Source of the DNA: Lachnospiraceae bacterium
GTDB taxonomy: Bacteria; Bacillota; Clostridia; Lachnospirales; Lachnospiraceae
Direction of reading: 5' to 3'
DNA length: 64,000 bases
Assembly: GCA_910575105.1 (NCBI GenBank)
Contig: CAJTDK010000002.1
Span: forward strand, 147,988 to 211,987
The notes under the pieces are model-generated. The model had not been told where the DNA came from. It was given only the letters and a program-made list of their open reading frames with translations, and made no database searches. Below are positions 51,322 to 58,421 of the stretch, one piece after another (the stretch's first letter is position 1; each line of letters starts with the position of its first letter). The position numbers and the translations under genes were made by a program.

Positions 51322-51888
51322 GTGGCAAAAGTTGAATTAAAACAGCCTATCGTACAGGCCATTGCAGATGATGTGAAGGACGCAGCGAGCGTTGTGCTTG
51401 TTGACTACCGCGGACTCACTGTTGCGCAGGATACAGCGCTCCGTAAGCAGTTAAGGGAAGCGGGCATCACGTACAAGGTTTGTAAGAACACTATGATGAA
51501 GAGAGCTTTTGAAGGAACGGAGTTCGCAGCTTTAGATGAGCACTTGGAAGGACCGAGCGCGCTGGCGATCTCTAAGGACGACGCGACAGCTCCGGCAAGA
51601 ATCCTTGCAAAGTTCGCGAAGGATGCGAAGGCTCTTGAGATGAAAGCCGGTGTGGTTGAAGGCGAAGCTTACGATGCAAAGGGATTGCAGGCGCTGGCAA
51701 GCATTCCGTCAAGAGAAGAGCTTCTCTCCAAATTGCTTGGAAGCTTACAGTCACCGATCACCAATCTTGCCCGCGTTCTCAATCAGATCGCAGAGCAGGG
51801 CGGCACAGCGGCTTGCGAACCGGCAGGCGCAGCAGAAGAAGCAGCGGAGGCTCCGGCTGAAGCGGCAGAAGCTCCGGCAGCGGAGTAA
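51322..51888 (+). CDS. rplJ: 50S ribosomal protein L10
   Basis: A 188-residue protein starting with GTG, after AAGGAGG. It has VDYRGLTVAQDTALRKQLREA and KNTMMKRAF signatures. The C-terminal 30 residues are Ala/Glu-rich. It forms the L10-L12 stalk base. Confidence 0.96.
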   Translation: MAKVELKQPIVQAIADDVKDAASVVLVDYRGLTVAQDTALRKQLREAGITYKVCKNTMMKRAFEGTEFAALDEHLEGPSALAISKDDATAPARILAKFAKDAKALEMKAGVVEGEAYDAKGLQALASIPSREELLSKLLGSLQSPITNLARVLNQIAEQGGTAACEPAGAAEEAAEAPAEAAEAPAAE

Positions 51889-51947
51889 TACACTTGATTG
51901 TGTACAGTTGAATTGGAATGAATTATATTTTATAGGAGGATAATGAA

Positions 51948-52322
51948 ATGGCAAAATTAACAACGGCTGAATTTATTGATGCTATCAAAGAGTTATCAGT
52001 ATTAGAGTTGAATGAATTAGTAAAAGCATGTGAAGAAGAATTTGGTGTATCTGCAGCAGCAGGCGTAGTAGTTGCAGCAGCAGGCGGCGAGGCAGCAGCA
52101 GAGGAAGAGCAGACAGAGTTCAACGTAGAGTTAGTATCTGCAGGCGCTTCTAAGGTTAAGGTTATCAAGGTTGTCCGTGAGATCACAGGTCTTGGACTGA
52201 AAGAGGCTAAGGCAGTAGTTGACGAAGCTCCGAAGGTAGTAAAAGAGGGCGTTTCCAAGGAAGAGGCTGAGGAGATCAAGGCTAAGCTTGAGGCTGAAGG
52301 TGCAGAGGTTAACCTTAAATAA
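51948..52322 (+). CDS. rplL: 50S ribosomal protein L7/L12
   Basis: A 124-residue protein: N-terminal dimerisation helix, Ala/Glu-rich hinge and C-terminal factor-binding domain ([21 protein letters not shown]). AGGAGG precedes the ATG. Confidence 0.97.
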   Translation: MAKLTTAEFIDAIKELSVLELNELVKACEEEFGVSAAAGVVVAAAGGEAAAEEEQTEFNVELVSAGASKVKVIKVVREITGLGLKEAKAVVDEAPKVVKEGVSKEEAEEIKAKLEAEGAEVNLK

Positions 52323-52337
52323 TTTCATGTTTTATTA

Positions 52338-52367
52338 CAAGAGCTGCTTAGGCGGCTCTCTTTTTTG
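52338..52367 (+). terminator. rho-independent terminator after rplL
   Basis: AAGAGCTGC/GGCGGCTCT stem followed by CTTTTTT. Confidence 0.8.
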
Positions 52368-52443
52368 TGCAGGCATTGAGAGGAAAGGGCAGGCCGCAGA
52401 TAGTATAATCAGATAAAGATTGTATGAAAAAGGAGGTACCCCA

Positions 52444-53295
52444 ATGGAATGGGTGAAAAGATTGAATGAAAGCATGGATTACTTAGAGGAGCATCTGACG
52501 GAAGAGATTGACTATGAACAGTTAGGGAGGATTGCCTGCTGTTCGGCTTATCATTTCCAGCGAATGTTCACTTACATGGCGGGAATCCCTCTGGCGGAAT
52601 ACATCAGAAGAAGACGGATGTCTCTGGCAGCTGTGGATCTGCAGGGGGGAAAAGAAAAAATCATTGACATTGCGCAGAAGTACGGCTACCAGTCTCCGAC
52701 GGCATTTAACCGGGCGTTCCAGGCATTTCACGGAGCCGCCCCTTCGGCGGTCCGGGACGAGGGCGTGCCGGTGAAATCCTTTTCCCCGATCGTGTTCAGC
52801 ATCGCGGTGAAGGGAGCTTCGGAGGTGAATTACCGGATCGAAACGAAGGATTCTTTTCGGATTGTCGGGGTATCTGCCCCACTTTACGGCGAGATCGAAG
52901 CAAACTTCGCGATTGTCCCGAAGATGTGGCAGGAGGCGGTAGAAAAAGGAACTCTTAACCAGCTGGCAGGGATGATGGACCAGCAGCCCATGGGGATTCT
53001 GGGCGTGAGCATCTGCGACGATGAGGAGCAGTGGAAGTATATGATCGCGGCTTCAAGCACTAAGGAGAGCGGTGAATTTGAGGAGTATACAGTGCCTGCG
53101 TCTACATGGGCGGTTTTTCCCGGAACAGGGACGAATCAGTCTGTACAGGAGCTGGAGCGGCGCATTGTGACGGAGTGGCTGCCGTCTTCTGGATATGAAT
53201 ACGCCAATGCCCCGGATATTGAAGTATACTTGAATCCAGATCCTAAGGATGCCAAGTATGAGGTCTGGATACCCGTGACGAAGAAAAAGGATTAG
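52444..53295 (+). CDS. AraC-type regulator with GyrI-like effector domain
   Basis: A 283-residue protein: residues 1-105 hold two AraC helix-turn-helix motifs (ACCSAYHFQRMFTYMAGI, GYQSPTAFNRAFQAFHG) and residues 120-283 a GyrI/BmrR-C-like ligand-binding domain. Such MarR-type multidrug regulators (Rob/BltR-like) sense small hydrophobic molecules. The ATG at 52444 follows AAGGAGG. It ends only 10 bases before the Ter-locus phosphoribosyltransferase gene, so it may be co-transcribed with or regulate that operon. Confidence 0.85.
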   Translation: MEWVKRLNESMDYLEEHLTEEIDYEQLGRIACCSAYHFQRMFTYMAGIPLAEYIRRRRMSLAAVDLQGGKEKIIDIAQKYGYQSPTAFNRAFQAFHGAAPSAVRDEGVPVKSFSPIVFSIAVKGASEVNYRIETKDSFRIVGVSAPLYGEIEANFAIVPKMWQEAVEKGTLNQLAGMMDQQPMGILGVSICDDEEQWKYMIAASSTKESGEFEEYTVPASTWAVFPGTGTNQSVQELERRIVTEWLPSSGYEYANAPDIEVYLNPDPKDAKYEVWIPVTKKKD

Positions 53296-53305
53296 GGAGA
53301 AAAGC

Positions 53306-54403
53306 ATGTATTTGGAAAAGGAATTGGTTGTTGTCGGAAAGAGGGAGAACAACAAAAAACGAGGCTATCTGGTGATAAATCCGCTGCAGGGGAAGCATGT
53401 GCCGGTTCGCCCGGGCAGGGCATTTGAACTGTTTGATGCGCTGGCGGACATGATAAAGGCGGAATATGCACAGGAAAAGCTATTGCTGATCGGATTCGCA
53501 GAGACGGCGACGGCCATAGGGGCAGAGGCGGCGGTCCGGCTGAAGGCTAAGTATATCCAGACGACAAGAGAGGAGATCCCCGGCGTATCGTATCTGTTTT
53601 TCTCTGAGGCTCACAGTCATGCCACAGAGCAAAAGCTGGTAAAGGACGATATAGACAGGGTGATCGGAGAGGTTGACCGGATCATATTTATCGAGGACGA
53701 GGTTACGACAGGTAATACGATTCTGAATATTATCCGTGTGATGGAAGAACAGTATGGAAGGAACTTAAAGTTTGCCGTCGCGTCGCTGTTAAACGGTATG
53801 ACAAGGGAGCACCTCGAGACTTATGGGAAAAGAGGGATCCGGACTCTTTATGTCCTGAAGACTGACCATGAAAAGTATGAAACGATTGCCGGGCGGTATA
53901 TGGAGGACGGGATTTATGAAAAATGTGTATCGGAGCCTTGTCCGCCGGTAAAGGAACTAAAGGCTGATGGACGGATGGATGCCAGAAGGCTTATCGACGG
54001 GGCGGATTACCGGAGGGCGTGCGAGTCTTTGTGGCGCAAGATAGCGTCTGTGTTTGAACTTCAGGAAGGCGAGAGGGTGCTGGTGGTTGGAACGGAGGAG
54101 TTTATGTATCCGGCTTTATACGCGGCGAGATGCATGGAGCAGAAAGGGCTTCTGGCCTGGAGCCACTCCACTACCCGCAGCCCGGTCATGGTCTTTTTGG
54201 ATGACGGATACCCGTTGAAGACGAGATATGAACTTAGGAGCCTATACGACCGGGACAGGACGACTTATATTTATGATGTGGAAAGCTATGACCGGGTATT
54301 CATTATCACAGACGCTTCGGACCGGGAGGAAGAAGGGAAAAATTCTCTGGTCAATGCCATAGCCAGGAAAAACAATAATATAAACTTAATCAGGTGGTGT
54401 TAA
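53306..54403 (+). CDS. Ter-locus phosphoribosyltransferase-TRSP domain protein
   Basis: A 365-residue protein with two parts. Residues about 15-215 form a PRTase fold: the PRPP-binding loop is IIFIEDEVTTGNTILN. The C-terminal part carries SHSTTRSPV, the diagnostic TRSP motif of the TRSP domain that accompanies this family in tellurium-resistance-type loci. It is believed to make a nucleotide-like metabolite; the product is unknown. It is followed one base later by the StiP-type gene. Confidence 0.85.
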   Translation: MYLEKELVVVGKRENNKKRGYLVINPLQGKHVPVRPGRAFELFDALADMIKAEYAQEKLLLIGFAETATAIGAEAAVRLKAKYIQTTREEIPGVSYLFFSEAHSHATEQKLVKDDIDRVIGEVDRIIFIEDEVTTGNTILNIIRVMEEQYGRNLKFAVASLLNGMTREHLETYGKRGIRTLYVLKTDHEKYETIAGRYMEDGIYEKCVSEPCPPVKELKADGRMDARRLIDGADYRRACESLWRKIASVFELQEGERVLVVGTEEFMYPALYAARCMEQKGLLAWSHSTTRSPVMVFLDDGYPLKTRYELRSLYDRDRTTYIYDVESYDRVFIITDASDREEEGKNSLVNAIARKNNNINLIRWC

Positions 54404-54404
54404 G

Positions 54405-55454
54405 GTGAGAAGTTCGTATAAGGAAGACGATGTTACCCTTCTTTTGAAGGACATTACAGGGCTTGTCAGTCCGCAGCCGACGAAGGAGAGGGAGCGGCTG
54501 ATCCAGTCGGGGAGGCATTACAGCGAGATGCTGCCCATAGAATACGTTCCTACAAAAGAGTATATGGAGACTTACCGTGAGGCTCTGGAGGTATATGCAA
54601 AGCCTGTCGCCCAGGCGGTAGGTAAGCTTGCGGATAAGATCATAAGCGCAAGGGGTAAAGATGTTGTGCTGGTATCTCTTGCCCGGGCGGGAATTCCCAT
54701 CGGCATACTGGTAAAGAGGTATATAAAGTGGAAATACCGCGCAGATGTCCGGCACTACTCGGTCTCTATCATCAGAGGAAGAGGGATTGACGGTAATGCG
54801 ATGAAATATCTGCTGGAAAAGCACAGCCCTGAAAAGCTCCTGTTTGTAGACGGATGGATCGGCAAAGGGGCGATTTTAAATGAGCTTAAGAAAGATGTCG
54901 GGGCATATGAAGGGGTGCTGCCGGAGATTGCCGTCGTGGCAGACCCGGCAGGTGTGACAGAGCTTTGCGGAACCCATGAGGATATTCTGATTCCAAGCTC
55001 CTGCTTAAACTGCACAGTTTCGGGGCTGATCAGCAGGACATTTCTGCGGGACGATATCATAGGAGTCGGAGATTTTCACGGGGCGGTGTTTTACGGGGAA
55101 TTGCGCGGGGCGGATTTGTCTTATGAATTTATCGAGGCGATCGAAAAGGAATTTACCCTGTCTTCGGAGGTCAGGGAGGTAAGGGTAAAAGGGTGCGGGA
55201 TCGACGAGGTAAGAGATATTGCAGAAAGGTTCGGCATCCCGGACATTAATCTGATCAAGCCCGGGATCGGCGAGGCTACCCGCGTCCTGCTCCGCAGGGT
55301 TCCCTGGAAAGTGCTTATCGGCGAATCCAGCAGAGGAAGGGACGAATTAAGGCATCTCATCAGGCTGGCCCAGGAGAAAAATGTCCCTGTAGAATATTAT
55401 CCGTTAACACATTACAAATGCTGCGGCATCATCAAGAAGCTTGCGGATACGTAG
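54405..55454 (+). CDS. StiP/PELOTA-type Ter-locus protein
   Basis: A 349-residue protein starting with GTG. The first 250 residues match the StiP (PRTase_1) family: HYSVSIIRGRGID, LFVDGWIGKGA and ADPAGVTELCG. The C-terminal part (about 255-349) resembles a PELOTA RNA-binding domain: VKGCGIDEVRDIAERFGIPDINLI and YYPLTHYKCCGIIK. These genes occur with TRSP-PRTase proteins in Ter stress-response loci. Function is predicted from context only. Confidence 0.82.
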   Translation: MRSSYKEDDVTLLLKDITGLVSPQPTKERERLIQSGRHYSEMLPIEYVPTKEYMETYREALEVYAKPVAQAVGKLADKIISARGKDVVLVSLARAGIPIGILVKRYIKWKYRADVRHYSVSIIRGRGIDGNAMKYLLEKHSPEKLLFVDGWIGKGAILNELKKDVGAYEGVLPEIAVVADPAGVTELCGTHEDILIPSSCLNCTVSGLISRTFLRDDIIGVGDFHGAVFYGELRGADLSYEFIEAIEKEFTLSSEVREVRVKGCGIDEVRDIAERFGIPDINLIKPGIGEATRVLLRRVPWKVLIGESSRGRDELRHLIRLAQEKNVPVEYYPLTHYKCCGIIKKLADT

Positions 55455-55485
55455 CGTTTGTCTGGCAGAAAGCCGTACGATATGG

Positions 55486-55523
55486 AAAAGCTGGCATGGA
55501 AGAGGAAATCCGTGTCAGCTTTT
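55486..55523. terminator. bidirectional terminator between StiP and lyase genes
   Basis: AAAAGCTG (55486-55493) pairs with CAGCTTTT (55516-55523), with A's on the left and T's on the right, so it works for both convergent transcripts. It overlaps the stop codon of the lyase gene. Confidence 0.6.
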
Positions 55524-56486
55524 GTGCGTCGTAACGCCGAAGCATTCCGCCATAAAGCGTGTCTTCTGCGCCCAGTTTATATGGGTCTTATATTCGTCCA
55601 TCCGGTCTCCGGAAATGCTTCCGGATACGTAGGAATCCTCTCTGGTGTTCCAATGGAGGATGTGGAGGGCGTCCCGATAGTTCTTTTCAGACACTTTGTA
55701 CCCGTCATTTACCAGCTTTATCTGATTGGGGTGGATAACGGTCTTGCCGATGAATCCACACAGTCTGTCATCCGCGATTTCCCTTTTTATCCCTTCTTCC
55801 CATCCATCGCCGGCGTAATATTCCCATACAGGGCCGGAGATCACATAGTCTGTCCCGTACACTGTAACAATGTCTGCCAGTATGTTCGCGATCGGGGCGA
55901 TCTGGTGGATGGACTCGGAGGGTTCACGCCGGAACCCGAACAGGTGGCATAAGTCATTCCCGCCCACGCGTATGTTCAATACGCTTGATTCAATGGGGGC
56001 GAGCTTCTCCTTGAGGCCATATAGTGAGTCGCAGCGGGTGCGTAAGTTTACGATGGAGGAGCTTTCGTAAATGGGCATAACATATTTGGAAGGCTTAAGG
56101 CCGCTGTTTAAATCTGCGATCTGCTCGATATAGCCATCGGCGCAGGACAGGGAAAACTTAGGGACGATGTATCCGGTTATGATCTCATGGCTGTCTCCAA
56201 GACGGTGGGAGAGATCTTTGATCTGCCCGGGCCTGCGCACCCGGATGAATATCTTTGGCAGGTAAAATTCCGACTCCTGCAAAGAGCGGTAGATGTCATT
56301 GACTGACGAAACCAACTGTTCTTCGGCCTTTGCGACAAAGTTATCGTTTATCGTATCTTCAAGGCAGAGTGCCAGAGAATAGTTCGTCCCGAACCGCTCT
56401 GCGCTTATGGAGGATGCGATGGAAGCCCTGTCTGCCGGGCAGTACAGGAGCGGCCCTACGCTGTAGTAGATGGCGCTGTTGTTCAT
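55515..56486 (-). CDS. Ter-locus HpcH/HpaI-citrate lyase-like C-C lyase
   Basis: A 323-residue protein of the C-C_Bond_Lyase / HpcH-HpaI aldolase superfamily: LALCLEDTINDN (metal ligands), KIFIRVRRPGQ, YIVPKFS, LNIRVGGNDL and KTVIHPNQI. It likely makes or cleaves a C-C bond in the metabolite made by this locus. It is transcribed opposite to its neighbours. AAAGGAG lies 12 bases before the ATG. Repeat copy 7 lies directly upstream. Confidence 0.82.
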   Translation of the reverse strand: MNNSAIYYSVGPLLYCPADRASIASSISAERFGTNYSLALCLEDTINDNFVAKAEEQLVSSVNDIYRSLQESEFYLPKIFIRVRRPGQIKDLSHRLGDSHEIITGYIVPKFSLSCADGYIEQIADLNSGLKPSKYVMPIYESSSIVNLRTRCDSLYGLKEKLAPIESSVLNIRVGGNDLCHLFGFRREPSESIHQIAPIANILADIVTVYGTDYVISGPVWEYYAGDGWEEGIKREIADDRLCGFIGKTVIHPNQIKLVNDGYKVSEKNYRDALHILHWNTREDSYVSGSISGDRMDEYKTHINWAQKTRFMAECFGVTTHKS

Positions 56487-56508
56487 AGTGATCGAAAACT
56501 CCTTTACT

Positions 56509-56652
56509 GTTACTGTTCATGGGTCAGGAATACACACTGGCTGCGTATTCCGTAAGAACATGATCCAGGAGTGAGGGGGCTTTTGCGCAGCAAACTTAAG
56601 AATGCCGCCACGAATCGTTGCTATGAGCGGCTCCTGGGCCGTGAATAGTAAC
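56509..56652. repeat. dispersed palindromic intergenic repeat, copy 7 (full length)
   Basis: The most complete copy, 144 bases. GTTACTGTTCATGGG (56509-56523) pairs with CCGTGAATAGTAAC (56639-56652). Inside are the hairpin GGAATACACA-ctggc-TGCGTATTCC (56527-56551), the stem CCAGGAG (56565-56571)/CTCCTGG (56631-56637) and the hairpin TTTGC-gca-GCAAA (56582-56594). The element can therefore fold back on itself almost completely. Confidence 0.85.
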
Positions 56653-56733
56653 TTTTTTGTTTTTAAATATATCATATTGCAGTGAGAATTGGTAGATATA
56701 TTTTTTATCTTGTGTTAAGATTTAGAAAGATTA

Positions 56734-56795
56734 GTTACTGTTTTCACAGGTTTGCGCATTTGCTGTACAAACCGTGAGAATATGATGCACGAGTG
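56734..56795. repeat. dispersed palindromic intergenic repeat, copy 8 (subtype B)
   Basis: GTTACTGTTTTCACAGGTTTG... hairpin GGTTTG/CAAACC, then CGTGAGAATATGATGCACGAG. Very similar to copy 2 (1808-1870). It overlaps the possible upstream start codons of the protease gene. Confidence 0.7.
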
Positions 56796-56820
56796 GAAGA
56801 TAGGTAAGCGGGTAGGCGGC

Positions 56821-58299
56821 ATGGAAAGAGTGATCACGTACAGGCATAATATAATGGAAATTAATTCTCTGGAAACATTTTTGGGCATAAGGGGCGGCTG
56901 CAACAGGGGCTGCCGGGACGTATACTTTGTCAGGGCTCTTGGCTGCGGACGCGATACGATAGCTAAGATAGAAGAGATTGACCGGAAGATGGAGACAGAG
57001 AGGGAAAGTCATAGGCTGTTCTATACGAGAGCGGCGCGCCTGCCTGCGCTTCCTTCGCGGGAAGAGACGGCGTTTTACGAAGAGCAGTTTGCTGCGTTTG
57101 CATCTGGAAAGAGGATCGGCGTGAAAAATCTGAGCGGGGACGGAGTGTTTGGCAGCGCGTTGGCGCTGGCCTGCCAGGATGTGCTGGGCAAATACAGGCT
57201 GATAAAGAAAAATGTGACGGAATCCATGGAAAAGAATTTTGCCATAAAGCTTTTATATTGGACGGACTGTATTCTGGGCAGCGCCCTGTCAGGCTGGAAC
57301 GAAAGAAAATGCTATAAAGTGCTGGCGGATAATGTTGTGAAGGAACAGGAATATCTGTTTTACTACATGCTCACGCTGATCGGCTGCGACGTTCTTCTCT
57401 TTGAGAGCCGGGGCGACATCCATACGGCAGAATCGGTCAGAAAATTGTCCATGGTACTGAAGCTGGGAGAGTTCTGCATGGAGCCGTTTCCGGAGTATAA
57501 GCCGTCTGAAAGGCGGGAAGCGATCGGGACAGAACCTGTATCAAAGATACAGCCGGGCACGGCGCTGAAACCGGAGCTGAAGCAGAGCGTGAAACCAGAA
57601 TTAAAACAGAGTGTGAAACCGGAGTTAAAGCAGAGCGCGAAACCAGAAGCAAGGCCGCCGGTAAAACCTATGCCGCAGGCCGGCGGGCAAAAGCGGCAGG
57701 ATACGGGCGCCCGGAGTAATGGCGGTGAGGAGAAGAGCTTTGAAGATCTGGCGCTTCTGGCCTCATCCATCGTGATGATCGAGGTGCATGACCGGAGGGG
57801 AAAGCCTGTAGGGACGGGTTCAGGCGTTATGATCGGGAGGGACGGTTATATCCTTACCAATCATCACGTGACAAGGGGCGGATATTACTTTTCCGTCCGG
57901 ATAGAAGATGACGGCAGAGAATACCGCACCAATGAAGTGATCAAATACAATTCGGTATTTGATCTTTCTGTCCTCCGGATAGACAGAACACTGGCTCCGC
58001 TGCCGGTCTACAGAGGAGCGAAAAAGCTTGTCAGAGGGCAGAAGGTGGTGGCGATCGGGAGTCCTCTTGGACTCTTTAATTCTGTTTCGGACGGGATCAT
58101 CTCCGGATTCAGAGAGATTGACGCTGTGGACATGATCCAGTTTACGGCGCCGATTTCCCACGGGAGCTCCGGCGGCGCGGTGCTAAACATGCAGGGCGAG
58201 ATCATCGGCATCAGCACGGCAGGGTTCGACGGAGGCCAGAATATTAATCTGGCGGTGGGATATGAGACGATAAACCTGTTTATCAGAGGATTCACGTAA
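56821..58299 (+). CDS. cytosolic trypsin-like serine protease with Ter-locus N-terminal module
   Basis: A 492-residue protein with no signal peptide. Residues about 150-205 carry a module like those in the following YceG-type protein (EYLFYYMLTLIGCDVLLF). A Lys/Pro/Glu-rich linker with tandem repeats follows, then a trypsin-like domain with His (ILTNHHVTRGG), Asp (FDLSVLRID) and Ser (ISHGSSGGAVLN), a complete triad. There is no PDZ domain. The start is uncertain: the ATG at 56821 is used; ATG codons at 56782 and 56785 lie in repeat copy 8. It may process a component of the Ter system. Confidence 0.82.
   Translation: MERVITYRHNIMEINSLETFLGIRGGCNRGCRDVYFVRALGCGRDTIAKIEEIDRKMETERESHRLFYTRAARLPALPSREETAFYEEQFAAFASGKRIGVKNLSGDGVFGSALALACQDVLGKYRLIKKNVTESMEKNFAIKLLYWTDCILGSALSGWNERKCYKVLADNVVKEQEYLFYYMLTLIGCDVLLFESRGDIHTAESVRKLSMVLKLGEFCMEPFPEYKPSERREAIGTEPVSKIQPGTALKPELKQSVKPELKQSVKPELKQSAKPEARPPVKPMPQAGGQKRQDTGARSNGGEEKSFEDLALLASSIVMIEVHDRRGKPVGTGSGVMIGRDGYILTNHHVTRGGYYFSVRIEDDGREYRTNEVIKYNSVFDLSVLRIDRTLAPLPVYRGAKKLVRGQKVVAIGSPLGLFNSVSDGIISGFREIDAVDMIQFTAPISHGSSGGAVLNMQGEIIGISTAGFDGGQNINLAVGYETINLFIRGFT
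57560..57650 (+). repeat. tandem Lys/Pro linker repeats in the protease gene
   Basis: Repeated units of about 24 bases coding for KPELKQSV-type octapeptides (three full and partial further copies) form the linker between the N-terminal module and the protease domain. Confidence 0.8.
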
Positions 58300-58340
58300 C
58301 AGTTCATGGGTTACTTTTCATGGGGCAGGAGTGAGGGCGC
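58296..58340. repeat. dispersed palindromic intergenic repeat, copy 9 (fragment)
   Basis: GTAACAGTTCATGGG and TTCATGGGGCAGGAGTGAGGGCGCAG: a broken copy with outer end and CAGGAGTGAGG segment, between the protease and YceG-type genes. Confidence 0.5.
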
Positions 58341-58421
58341 AGGGTTTATGAAACTTGTAAAATTAGTGCCGCTATGTTAGAATCATATACAGTGGATTTA
58401 AGATGTGCCGGGAGAAATGAT

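Noticed and set aside
52404-52409. TATAAT before the AraC-GyrI gene as a full promoter
   Set aside because: The -10 is perfect but no acceptable -35 lies 16-18 bases upstream.
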